This document shows, in pieces, positions 11,901 through 21,777 of a stretch of DNA of 64,000 nt. This DNA is from Phaeoceros laevis (lineage: Eukaryota > Anthocerotophyta > Anthocerotopsida > Notothyladales). Positions within the stretch are counted from its first letter, which is position 1. Each line of letters starts with the position of its first letter. A model generated the notes under the pieces. The model made no database searches and had not been told where the DNA came from. It saw only the letters and a list, made by a program, of their open reading frames with translations. The stretch spans positions 62,001 through 126,000 of the forward strand of contig JBNGIQ010009180.1 in the NCBI GenBank assembly GCA_049999765.1, in the 5' to 3' direction. Position numbers and translations under genes: made by a program.

Positions 11901-12565
11901 GTTGTGATGCAGGCCAGATGGGTCCTGGATGGTCCATGGCTTGGAAGATTGCCTTGTGGGCACGTCTTCAGAATGCTGACAATGCGTACAAAATGGTGCA
12001 AAGGATGTACAGGTTGATCGATGCCACAGAAACGACAGAAAGGTTTGATGGAGGTGGTCTTTATGCAAACCTCTTCAACGCACACCCACCGTTCCAGATT
12101 GACGGCAACTTCGGGTGAGAGCTAACGAAGGCCTTCAACAAATTTGCGTACAAACATGCGGACGCAATGGAAGCTTGCCTGATATCTGATATGCACCTTT
12201 TGTCCAGGTTCACTGCTGCAATTGCTGAGATGCTACTTCAAAGTGACAGATCTTGCATTTACATCCTCCCTGCTTTACCTCAAGAGGTTTGGCCATCTGG
12301 ATATGTGCTGGGCCTGCGTGCAAGAGGAGCTTCAACAATTGGGATTTGTTGGGAAGATGGCACCCTACTTAGGGTCAGTTTGGAAGTGGGAGCGGGAGGC
12401 TCAGGGGAGAGGCAGATATGCTACAGAGAACACAAAGTCCTGCTGAAAGTGAATGAAGGAGCTAGGTACACTCTAGACGCTGGCTTAACTATTGTTGATC
12501 CTGCAAACGAGTGTCGCAGGTGTTGTGATCTGAAGAATGGAGCCGCAAAATGTTCAGTTCTGTGA
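8960..12565 (+). CDS. Alpha-L-fucosidase 2-type glycoside hydrolase, family GH95
   Basis: Ten exons: 8960-9152, 9252-9397, 9487-10553, 10704-10836, 10938-11096, 11176-11400, 11485-11586, 11675-11810, 11913-12114 and 12208-12565, giving 906 residues. Plant GH95 enzymes remove alpha-1,2-fucose from xyloglucan side chains in the wall. The N-terminal beta domain has FWTEALPVGNGRLGAMVFGG and DSLWSGGPKDW. The (alpha/alpha)6 catalytic domain keeps the residues known from the bifidobacterial enzyme: Asn residues in PHLNINLEMNYWPAE, Glu in TNPSTSPEH, and Asp in FQIDGNFG. WALWPMGGAW and HRHMSHLFGLYPG are also present. A Cys-rich C-terminal tail (CRRCCDLKNGAAKC) is unusual. Intron 3 has a GC donor. No signal peptide is visible at this start, which is odd for a wall enzyme; an upstream exon may be missing. 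Exon 3 contains a roughly 100-residue low-complexity insertion, so the protein is somewhat long. Confidence 0.92.
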
Positions 12566-12724
12566 CTTCTTGTGGTTAACATAAGGATCCTGTGGATTGA
12601 AAGTCCATGTCCAATGTCATGCTCTCAAGTCATGGTGAATAAGAAGGCCAGATCTGGTTTGATGATGGTGTCCATGGAAGAAGTTACAGTTTCCGCTTCA
12701 AAGCTCCTACATTCAAGCTGTCAC

Positions 12725-14126
12725 CTACATCTCTCCACACTCAACTATAGCTACAGCATGCTTTGGACGATTGTTGGGACCTGTCTGTACATTTTCAATC
12801 TTCCTCACCACCAGAAGCCCTTCCCCCAACACTCTCTGCAGGAACAGCGGGTGTCATGTTACCTATCGGAATTGCGGTAGAATTCCAGCAACGAAACAGA
12901 TGGCCCATTTCACAAACACTGACCCCAAATACGACATGCTTGTTGTCCAGCCAGTCGCACTTTGCACATGTTATGAAGAACTGTTGACATCCATTGCGGA
13001 TGCAGTAAGCAACAACAGCAATCACACAAAGTTGACATTACATATTATACCTCACAAAACAGCACATACCTGGCAACCATTTGTCGAAGGACCACTGTTT
13101 GCCTGGACACAAGGAAACATTTCGTCAGTAAGATGGTTAACACCGCAAGCAGTGGAGGTCGCCGCCATCAAGATCTGTAATAAGAACCATGTGAATCTTG
13201 CAAAATGAAAGTAACAGCTGAAGGTCTTACCATAGAGAGCAAACCAGGACCAGTATGCTTGGCGATGAAGTTCTCGTCAGCAAACTTGGTACCATATATG
13301 CTGATGCAGCCACTACCATCACCCTGCAATATTCCCACAATATGATTTACTAGGTACATAACCTTTACTACGATGTTTCAGATACACGAATGCAAGAACT
13401 GCAAAAATCTAGACCGTTTTACCTTCAAAAAATCGCCACCCTGGATCATAAAATCTTTGATTACTCTGTGGAAAACTGCAGCTTTGTATCCCACAGGTAT
13501 GCCAGCTTTTCTGCATTTAGCTGGAACAGTTCATAAAAAATCCAGGAGATAAACAACTAGGCAGAATGTTAGCAGCACCAAAGCCCTACTTTCTTGCCAT
13601 GACTTCAAAAAACAAAATGAAGAGCATTGCAGGGCTGGATAGAAATGTAAATCACCTATATTCACCAGTGCAGAACCGCCTGCAATACCAGCATAAGCCG
13701 TTTGTTAAACATTACCAACATTCAGAAAGCTTGCTCAAGTGCTATTTGTACAATTTTTTCAGCAAAGGACTTTGGTTCCCAATTGATGTCACAGTGGTCT
13801 GTAGAACGAGTTCACAGAATCCCTTTAGTAGACCTAGAGAAGTTTGTAGGTAGCAAGAATAGATGCAACAGGCTGCGGAGATTTCTCATGTGCTATTTGA
13901 ACAGGAGTTTTAGAACTTCTGAGCCACAAGTTCTTGCCAAACATGGACGATGGATTTCTGACCTGAAATTTTCTGCTGTGCGGGGCACAATATCTGCAAA
14001 CAGCTCCATCTTGATGCGGCCGGCAGGGAGGCCGCCAATGGTCACATCAAAAAATACGACTGGATTCTTCGCGTTAGGAGGGCGCAGATGCCACTCCTGC
14101 ACCAGCTGAGCCGCTGCCACTGCCAT
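12725..14126 (-). CDS. CYP22: Peptidyl-prolyl isomerase, CypH/CYP22 (snRNP cyclophilin) type
   Basis: Seven exons on the minus strand: 14126-13963, 13679-13656 (24 nt), 13510-13423, 13323-13231, 13102-13070 (33 nt), 12980-12924 and 12835-12725. Total 189 residues, all GT-AG. Sequence order: [132 protein letters not shown] and VAIVECGEM. The active-site Arg (FHRVI), Phe, the FFIT stretch, Trp (CDWLD) and His (NKHVVFG) are present, so it should be catalytically competent. The 'CTGEYR' loop and the N-terminal extension match the U4/U6 snRNP cyclophilin (human PPIH), which binds PRP4 in the tri-snRNP. It is convergent with the fucosidase gene (160 bp between stops) and divergent from AAR2. Confidence 0.93.
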
Positions 14127-14308
14127 GTCCGCCTACCAAAATTCGAACTCCTTCAATTGTCCAAACGTAGCCGTGCGAAGGGACTTGGCGCCATAACACT
14201 CTACAGTATACGCAGGTACCGAGTCCGTTCGAACTCGGGATTCTCAAATTGAAGTAACAAAACGCGAAAGCTCAAGGGCAAGTCTGTCGACTGGCAGGAG
14301 CTGCGGAG
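14127..14308. promoter_or_regulatory. Shared divergent promoter of CypH-like and AAR2 genes
   Basis: Only 182 bp separate the two opposed start codons, so both promoters and 5' UTRs overlap here. No TATA box was seen. This arrangement favours co-expression of the two spliceosomal factors. Confidence 0.45.
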
Positions 14309-16823
14309 ATGGAGACCAAGGATCCCGCACCTTACCAGGTGAGCTTAGACCCCGAACGGGCCTTGGAGCTAGCCAAGTCTGGAGGTGCACTTCTGCTGCT
14401 AGACGTGCCGCCCACAACGATCCTTGGACTTGACGTGCAGGTAGGATGCAGTGGCGACGACGTGCAGCTGTTTAATTCCTCCACTTCCATGTTAAACCTT
14501 GTTGGTGGTTTTACTCCAGATGTTTGCACTTGGACCTAATTTCAAAGGAATGAAGATGCTACCCCCTGGTCCACATTTCTTGTACTACGGCTCCAGTAGC
14601 AAGTAAGTTCGCATGTCGTCTTGCATGTGTACGCCAACTCTTCTGAGCCGACATGTAGAGATTTTGATTCTGATCATTTTGGCAGGCATGGGCATGATGC
14701 CTCTCCGATCATTGGATTATTTTTGCATCTTGGCTCTTCACAGGTGTGAGTTTTGTGCTGACGGTTTTTGCATGAAGACATCCGGAACAAACGTAGACTT
14801 ATAATGAACAGCTTCTTATGACGGATTTCCTGGAAACAGGTAGTCGTCAGGAGGTGGGATTCGCAGTCAGAGACCCTCGTCAAGATTGCAGACAGCAATG
14901 AGGTGAAGAATCGTTTTGTCATGAAGCACCAAACGTATCCTGCAGTGCTATGCTGTGAGGTCAGATGTGCATGTAGATGTAGCATTTGTTTGGTTGAATT
15001 GACTGGCTTAGATGCAGGCACCTCTTCCAGGAGGAACGCTTTGTGGAAGCTGTTAGGAATTTTGAGTTTGATAGGCACCTTGGGGCTTACGACCTTCAGC
15101 AATTCAAAAGATGGCATCAGCTTACAGATTATGTGACTGCTGATGTCATTAATCGTTTAGGTGGGCACAGGTGACTGACTGGCACTTATTTCGTATTCCT
15201 GCTTCACACCAGTACATTTGGTTATCTCATTTTGTGGACTATTTCATGACAGAGCCTGTAGGTGGCGATATCAGCATCCTTGCTGAGGGTCGAGTTGCCG
15301 AGAAACAGTTTGGGAGCCCTGCAGAGAAACGACTTATTGAGCAGCTGCAGTCACAAAGAGAGGCTTTGTCACTTCGCGAAGGAGCTCCCGAGGGGGTTGA
15401 TCCGGACACAGAGACCCCTCTGGAAAGCTCAGGGGCTGAGGATCAGAAGGGAAGGGAGGTTTCAAGCGCGAGATGCTTTTATACTCCTCTGCCACGCCTC
15501 ATAAAAACTGCTGGCATATCCGCGTCTGAGCTAACAACTCAAAATCTGGACAAGGTTGACAACCTCTTCGAAGTGTAGTGGTGTTTCGATTGTCATGTAG
15601 CGTGAGTCATGGCTGAGCAAGTCGTACATGAAAAATTTGCAGAGCAAGACTTTGGATATGTTGTTAGAGAAGGATTTTCAGAGTAAGGAAGATTTATTTT
15701 TGGGGGAGGTGCAGTTTGCCTTCATAGCCTTTCTGGTAAGCTCTTTCACCTCTCAAGCTCGAAGACAGTCAAGACAATTGCTGAACCATGTCGCTGGGTT
15801 TCATGCTTCAAGTCAGATACTTCTTTTCGTACAGTGAGCATTTTTCACTTACATGCTAATGCTGCTTGGTAGATGGGACAATCACTGGAGGGTTTCATTC
15901 AATGGAAAGGGCTTGTCATCCTCATGTTAAGCTGTGAAGCTGCAGTAAGTAAACATCGCAATAGAAATTGCTTACTGCCTTATGACTGATGCGCAATTGT
16001 GGCTCACCTGACCGCAGTCCTGAACTCAGTCTCTGTCTTGCTGGATGCAGCCTCTGCATTTTCGAACAAAGCTGTTCACCAAGGTATTATCGTCTGTTCA
16101 TTGAATTTGCAATCTGAAGGAACCACTTTGTGCTTGTTTCTTTTTTCCGCCTTATTTACCCCTGATGGGCAGCGTGGGGTGGCTGATACTCGGCGGTTCT
16201 GTTGGTAGTTCTTGGCAGTTATCTATTTTCAACTTAAACACAGTATCCAGCCAAATGATGGAGGGCCAGAAAATCCTGACCTCAATGTGCCGTTCCTGGA
16301 TGTATCGTGGTTTTCTGAAGACAGTTTTCTGCGACTTGGTTTCAAGGTCAGTCATTTTGAGGTTATACATGCCAACACTGTCACTGCTCGCCAAAGCAGT
16401 CATGAACTTGCCTGTGCACAGGAATTTTTTTCATTGGTAGAGAACGCTCAACCCGTAGACGGTGACCTTCTGCACCAGGTATGGTGCTGCCATGGAGGAA
16501 CCTTGTGGTTTTGCCTACCCTGACTGATGCTCGCCGACATTATCATTCAAATCGTCTTATCTCATGGTCAAATGCAGGCAAGGCGCTTAAGGAGGCTCCT
16601 TGAAGGCACATTAGGATGGACCTTTTACGAAGAAGTCATGTTTGATGCCAATGATGAGGTATGTTTTGCAGAACCCAGCTTCATTTCCCAGGTGGATAAT
16701 CCGTGTTCTACCAGAATGCTGGTGTTATGTTCACACTACTGCTTACCCACTAACAGATGTTTTTACTTCCTGTGGCAGTATGCCCCTGTTGTGGTAGACG
16801 ACAGAGATAACATGTTGATCTAG
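14309..16823 (+). CDS. AAR2: AAR2 homolog, U5 snRNP (PRP8) assembly factor
   Basis: Thirteen exons: 14309-14440, 14520-14602, 14686-14743, 14840-14902, 15031-15160, 15253-15554, 15643-15735, 15873-15944, 16051-16083, 16209-16346, 16422-16478, 16578-16658 and 16779-16823. This gives 428 residues with phase kept throughout. AAR2 holds PRP8 in the cytoplasmic U5 precursor and is replaced by BRR2 in the nucleus. N-terminal domain landmarks: ALELAKSGGALLLLDVPP, GLDVQMFALGPNFKGMKMLPPGPHFLYY, FEFDRHLGAYDL and RWHQLTDYVT. The C-terminal helical domain has SKEDLFLGEVQFAFIAFL, MGQSLEGFIQWKGLVILML, LHFRTKLFTKFLAVIYFQLK and the C-terminal YAPVVV. The start ATG at 14309 gives the standard N-terminus. An acidic linker encoded in exon 6 is longer than in animals. 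Confidence 0.92.
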
Positions 16824-17565
16824 GCTCTGAATCCAAATAGTCTAGACGAGTCAGATTGGTACGAAGTGCGGGAATACGAACACTCGGAAGAATGCCGCCT
16901 GTAAGGTGCTACAGGACATTACTTCTCAGGATGCATCCCCACCGAGCACTTTCATCAGTTTCACAAGCTAATTATCCAGTCGCAGATCGAGTGTTCATAG
17001 GAATGATGTAGAAAAGCTGGTTGACACTGGAGTTGTACATAGCCACGAGAAATGCACCGGCTTGGGGCATGGGTTCACGTCCTAATCAACTGGCCTTAAG
17101 CCTATTTCTGTTGGCATTACGAGCGAGACAAGCCCTCTCTGCACTCTCAGAGACTCGGCTGTAGCGTCCAGAATTCAGAAGTCTGGCATAATGAATCAAG
17201 CGACGAGTGCTTCGTGTGAAACCACGTTGCAGGAGATGCAGACACCAAGCTCTCCTTCAGAATCCATCGTTACGCTCTCGTTGCAGGAACTCTGCCACCT
17301 CTTTTGAGTAAGCCAAGCCACCCGCTTTACCCCCGAATGTGACGAGCCTGCTCTCCTGCGGTAGAGTTTCAACTCACGAAGTACCGGCCCTTCAATCAAC
17401 GTCTGGACTGACGCAAACTGGGTGAAGGTCAGGGTTGCCAGGAGGGAATAGTGTTACTCTTTCGTTCGTAAGCCATGAAAGAATCTCCGTGGCCCTTCAA
17501 TCAACGTCTTGATTGATGACTGATGCAAACTGGGTGAAGGTCAGGGTTGCCAGGAGGGGAATAGT
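16824..17565. other. Convergent 3' spacer with a tandem duplication
   Basis: Contains the AAR2 3' UTR and the 3' UTR of the U11/U12-25K gene. A roughly 104-110 bp unit is present twice, at 17386-17489 and 17491-17598. The second copy runs through the stop codon of the minus-strand gene. Confidence 0.6.
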
Positions 17566-17598
17566 CTAATTCTTTCGTAGGCCATGAAAGAATCTCCG
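17386..17598. repeat. Tandem duplication of about 105 bp, two copies
   Basis: Copies at 17386-17489 and 17491-17598 share 'ggcccttcaatcaacgtct', 'gcaaactgggtgaaggtcag' and 'ccatgaaagaatctccg' in the same order. They differ by a few substitutions and small indels. The copy nearer the gene encodes the last 11 residues of the U11/U12-25K protein on the minus strand. Confidence 0.85.
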
Positions 17599-18396
17599 CT
17601 TCCTGGCATGAGAGTGACGCCCTGCCTCTCTTTGCGTCAGATGAGGAGCAAATTGCAGCTGCAGACACAGGTTGGCACATCTTAATTGCCGAAAACCCAC
17701 CAAAATTGCTAGACAGGTACGATAGATCAACACTCACTTGATCATTGTTCTTGATACCGTAATCTTTCAACCGGGAACCTTCATCTACGAGCTTGTTGTT
17801 ATCGTACATCAGGCAGTAGTTGCCCCAGACATGCCTCCTGTAGCACAACAGGACAACCATGAAATCACAAGAAGAAGACAGGACCGTATCATGGTTGCTA
17901 GTAGCAGCTGCCAATTACCATGATATTTGCCGATGTCCCATGTTTGTTTGCTCAAGCTCTGTCACCTTCTTCTGCACCGCTGTTTTCAAGTCCCTCACAG
18001 TTGCTTGATTCAGCATGGCCACGTCTATTCCAAGCAAGGCCATCAATCAGGCAATGACTTCCTCCCCTTCACCAAACAACGGATTGCGCAGCAGGACTGA
18101 CCGAACGAAGTGCCATCCATCTTGAGAATGGTCAGCCTCATTCCACTGCCCAGCTCGACTCCAATCAGAGTTTCTACATCTGCAAGGGTCGGCCGTCTGG
18201 GCACGTCCGACAGCAACGGATCACTGAGCAACGCTTCCAAGAGCGGCTCGAACCGAGTCTTCCTGAAATAGCCGCCTGCTTCCCCGGCCGCGAGTTTGCC
18301 ATCCTGGCCAATCAACCCATCCGCCTCTGGCTTGTCGGGTGACATTTCCACACGGGCCTTGACGAGTCGTGATTCATCCAGGTCTTGCGGATTCAT
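17566..18396 (-). CDS. SNRNP25: U11/U12 di-snRNP 25 kDa protein (minor spliceosome)
   Basis: Four exons on the minus strand: 18396-18102, 18024-17919, 17837-17738 and 17658-17566; 197 residues. A ubiquitin-like core is typical of the family: LLSDPLLSDVPRRPTLADVE, VELGSGMRLTILKMDGTSF, DVAMLNQATVRDLKTAVQKK, then MGHRQISWRHVWGNYCLMY and LVDEGSRLKDYGIKNNDQ. The tail GRHSHARKRRFFHGLRKN corresponds to the basic His-Lys-Arg tail of plant and animal homologs. The protein contacts U11-59K and U11 snRNA in 5' splice-site recognition of U12-type introns. The N-terminal 50 residues (MNPQDLDESRL...) are a lineage-specific extension. All four splice sites I placed are ordinary U2-type. Confidence 0.9.
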
Positions 18397-18606
18397 CCCG
18401 GCCTACAACATGCTTCCACTTGAAACAAACAAGTCACAAGTGCCATGTTCGACGAACTAGGGCGTAGTGTAGACTTCCGGAACCCTTGCTCGTTACCTCC
18501 AAGACTCGTTTTGCCACCTAAACTTGGGGCAGCATCTCTGGATCGGGGTGGTCTGAGCGGACCTGGCAGAGCTTGCGTTGCCTCGTCCGCTTGATCCCCT
18601 GGTCCG

Positions 18607-19254
18607 ATGGGGTTGGAGTGGTTTGTGCGAGCAGACGATGGCAAGCCCGTGGGAACAGTAGCAGGATTAGGTGCCTTGATCGACAATTGCGATCGCGGCT
18701 CTCTGGCCCACGTTCTGAAGTCTCTCCTGCGGCAAAACCCTCATCTCTGTCAGGACGCTCGAAAGCTGCTCTCGGTGGACCCCAGACCTGCTGCGGAGGA
18801 GGAGCTCGAGGACATCTACAAGCGTGTTGCAAACGAGACCACGCTCAATTACAACACGCACTGGTACCAGATTGTTGCCGAGATCGGCCCTCTGAAACAG
18901 CGTGCGGAGGCGTACTCGGCAGAGTCCCTGCCCCTTCAGGCTGCAGAGCTGTACGTTTGCATCATAACCACCGCGGCAGGCTGGATGCAAATACACGAGA
19001 GGGCGTATGACAGTGACAAGCACTTCGGTAGTTGGGACGATAGCCTGTGGAATGCGCTCCTCAAGCTGGGCTCGGATGCTCCTCGGGAGAAGCTTGAGGA
19101 GTGGGGGAAAGAGCTGAAGGATGTGGCCAACGAGTGCTACTTGCGGGAGGAGTTGAAGTCTGTGAAAGCCATCAATCATTTGCTGGAGGGTGGCAGTGTT
19201 GATGAGCTTAGTAGGGAAAGCAGTGGCTCGCGCAGGAGGCAAAGAACGATTTGA
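18607..19254 (+). CDS. Unidentified intronless helical protein (weakly Cut8/STS1-like)
   Basis: ATG at 18607, 215 residues, no intron. The sequence is well behaved: few low-complexity tracts, alternating amphipathic helices, and conserved-looking blocks such as HVLKSLLRQNPHLCQDARKL, ETTLNYNTHWYQIVAEIGPL, AAELYVCIITTAAGWMQIHE and WNALLKLGSDAP. The 'SLLRQNPHL' helix and a following helical bundle with a central hydrophobic helix recall the nuclear proteasome tether Cut8/STS1, but I cannot show homology. The C-terminal SRRRQR could be a short nuclear signal. It is divergent from the U11/U12-25K gene with 210 bp between starts. The evidence for a real gene is the length, composition and intact frame in a gene-dense stretch. 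Confidence 0.65.
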   Translation: MGLEWFVRADDGKPVGTVAGLGALIDNCDRGSLAHVLKSLLRQNPHLCQDARKLLSVDPRPAAEEELEDIYKRVANETTLNYNTHWYQIVAEIGPLKQRAEAYSAESLPLQAAELYVCIITTAAGWMQIHERAYDSDKHFGSWDDSLWNALLKLGSDAPREKLEEWGKELKDVANECYLREELKSVKAINHLLEGGSVDELSRESSGSRRRQRTI

Positions 19255-19773
19255 AGTGCTCTTCGGAACCGATGGCAACAACGCTCTGGCGCGTTTTGCC
19301 TTGTACTCTGAGCTGAAGAGCGTAGATTTCGCATCTCTTTCTTCGCAGAAATGGTTGCATTTGGCAGCTGTTCACGCTGTACTACAAGTAGATGAAGTGG
19401 AGCGGATATGGTGGAGTGGACTCGGTGCTGGGCAGTCAAAAGTGTTTCTTGCTGTTCGCAACCCTGGCCAATTGTCCGAGTCTACTGCAGGCTCAACTAG
19501 TCGTAGGAGTAGCCTGACCAGTTTAGGTGGATTTCCGCCCTTGCTCATCGTGTCATCGTGTTACTTTGGCAAAGCTCTCATTATGCTATGGATGGTCAAG
19601 ACTTTTTTGCAATATTGCAAAGCGGAATCATATTAGTGCCGTGGCAAAAACTAACGCCTTCGGTTTCCTATGGCGGACGGTGAAAAGTAGAAAACGTAGT
19701 TAACTTCACACCCAAGAGAAAGACCACAATCTCTCGCACACACACCTGAGCAATGGCTAGATCTTCAGTATTC
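19255..19773. other. 3' UTR and convergent spacer
   Basis: Open frames here overlap the end of the preceding gene in another frame and show no family signal. I see only 3' UTR sequence. Confidence 0.4.
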
Positions 19774-21777
19774 TCACGGTCGTCCCTTACAACTGCAACG
19801 CCCGTTTGCGAATCGATGCACACGGTACCCATCCCTTACCACAATGTCTCTCTGTTCAAGCCTTGACATGATTTCCGTTGAGCCGTCGCAGTCACTGCAC
19901 ATCCGTAGATTCTTCGTTACCACCAGAGGTGTCCCACTCGGAGTGTTCAACAGACCAAACGCCCGAGCTAGCTTCTCCGCATGCCCACAAAGCACATCTT
20001 CCTTTCCCTTGTGACTCAGTGGCTTCAACACCAACTTTGTGTGAGGTACGTAGCCTCCTTCCTGCTTCACACGTGCATTTGTGCTCTCTACCTTAAGCGC
20101 AATATCCTTTCTCCTTTCGCCTACCAGAAATCTGTGTACCTTTTTATCCACCTCAATGCTCGCCACTGCAGGTTTCTTGTTAGCTCCTGCTGCCCTTCTC
20201 TGTGCTTCAATCCTGTCTACATCGGTCCACCTACCCGCATCTGCGTAGGCATTGGCCATGAGCACATAGGCAGACGCCATTTGATGGTCCAGCGTAACAA
20301 TGCTTTCAAAACACCACACAGCCCTCTCTATATCCCAGTGACTTTTGCAGGCATTCAACAAAGACGTCAAGCCCACCACAGTACTTTGGCCTTCACATGA
20401 TAATAGCATCTTCTCTGCCTCATCTAATTGGCCAGCACGCGCAAGAAGATCAATCAATAGTAGGTTTGATGCCATGCTGTTCAGCCATGGAATCCAAGAG
20501 TTTGCGACCCTCGTGGACGAGACCCTCATGACTGCATGCTGCTAGAAGGCAAGTAAAAGTAACAGCATTAGGATGAACACCGGCAACTAACATCTCCTCA
20601 AAACAAGCTAGTGCCTTGCGACCTTCATCACAAGCACCATACCCAGCAATCAGNNNNNNNNNNNNNNNNNNNNNNNNNNNNNNNNNNNNNNNNNNNNNNN
20701 NNNNNNNNNNNNNNNNNNNNNNNNNNNNNNNNNNNNNNNNNNNNNNNNNNNNNNNNNNNNNNNNNNNNNNNNNNNNNNNNNNNNNNNNNNNNNNNNNNNN
20801 NNNNNNNNNNNNNNNNNNNNNNNNNNNNNNNNNNNNNNNNNNNNNNNNNNNNNNNNNNNNNNNNNNNNNNNNNNNNNNNNNNNNNNNNNNNNNNNNNNNN
20901 NNNNNNNNNNNNNNNNNNNNNNNNNNNNNNNNNNNNNNNNNNNNNNNNNNNNNNNNNNNNNNNNNNNNNNNNNNNNNNNNNNNNNNNNNNNNNNNNNNNN
21001 NNNNNNNNNNNNNNNNNNNNNNNNNNNNNNNNNNNNNNNNNNNNNNNNNNNNNTTCGGTTTTCCGTGCTTAGCATGTGCAGAGATTATGGAAAACCACAT
21101 GAAAACATCCGGTTTCCCTACCCTGTTGAACACATCCATGGCCTCCTGTAACCTACCTCCATATGCATACATGCGCAAGAGATGGTTTCCCAAAAATGCG
21201 TTGGATCCGTACCCAAGCTTGACAGTGAGATCATCAAGTCGTTGCCCCAACACCAGATTTTTTTCAGCCCTGCATATCCGAATGACTCTGTACAGCAGAG
21301 AGGAGGACACACGAGCTTGTTTCTCCGCTAAGACGGTCAAAGCGTCCACTGCTGGACTTAGGTGCTCATCACAAAGTTGTTCGATTACAGCCTGAGCCTT
21401 TCCGTACCCTTGGCACTCTGGGACCGTCGGAGCAGCAGCATTATGATGCAACAAGGGGTTGGATGGAAGCTGAGCAGACCGTCCAACCTGCTTGTCCAAG
21501 GCAGACAGCTCCGCATCCACCCAGTCAGGCTTGTAGAAGTTGTTCAGCCATATGGGCTCCTTGGACTCCTTGTGCCTGAAGTCGGGAGAGCCCGCGCTCT
21601 TCTTGTTCGTCCTGCAGTCCCACCACAATGTGGAGTCCAAGAAATACTGCCTCCACAACAACTCTTGTCGTTCTCCAGCACTGCTATTGTCCGGTATGCG
21701 TAGCTTGGCTGCTAAGCCACTGCACTGCACAAATGTGCGGCTTGACAATGTGTAAATTCATTGCCTCGGAGGCACAT
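19774..21777 (-). pseudogene. PLS-type PPR protein with DYW:KP-variant deaminase domain, frame-disrupted
   Basis: Minus-strand PPR gene crossed by a 400-base gap. N-terminal PPR repeats lie at 21054-21700 (GNHLLRMYAYGGRLQEAMDVF, VGKPDVFMWFSIISAHAKHG). C-terminal repeats at 20455-20653 have GVHPNAVTFTCLLAACSHEG. The E region and DYW domain run to the stop at 19774. The PG box is replaced by KKPAVASIEV (KPAxx). CGHAEKLARAFGLL keeps the HxE catalytic motif and CSDC keeps the zinc cysteines. The next residue is Asp instead of His, and the protein ends CSCKGRP rather than CSCGDYW. These are the marks of DYW:KP proteins, proposed U-to-C editing enzymes. Lesions: at about 20455 the frame breaks after GIKPTID, where a deletion of about 17 bp between 'attgat' repeats is likely. 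Near 21730 a doubled TGCAG separates the only nearby ATG (21777) from the body. It may be a pseudogene, or assembly errors may be responsible. Confidence 0.8.
20654..21053. other. Assembly gap (400 N)
   Basis: Run of exactly 400 unknown bases inside the PPR gene; a round number suggests an estimated scaffold gap. It hides the middle PPR repeats. Confidence 0.99.

Noticed and set aside
12572-13208. Plus-strand ORFs after the fucosidase stop
   Set aside because: They are antisense to cyclophilin exons whose splice sites and residues are unambiguous.
14309-18396. U12-type introns in the genes around the minor-spliceosome protein
   Set aside because: I looked for RTATCCTT donors at every modelled intron here and found none; all look U2-type.
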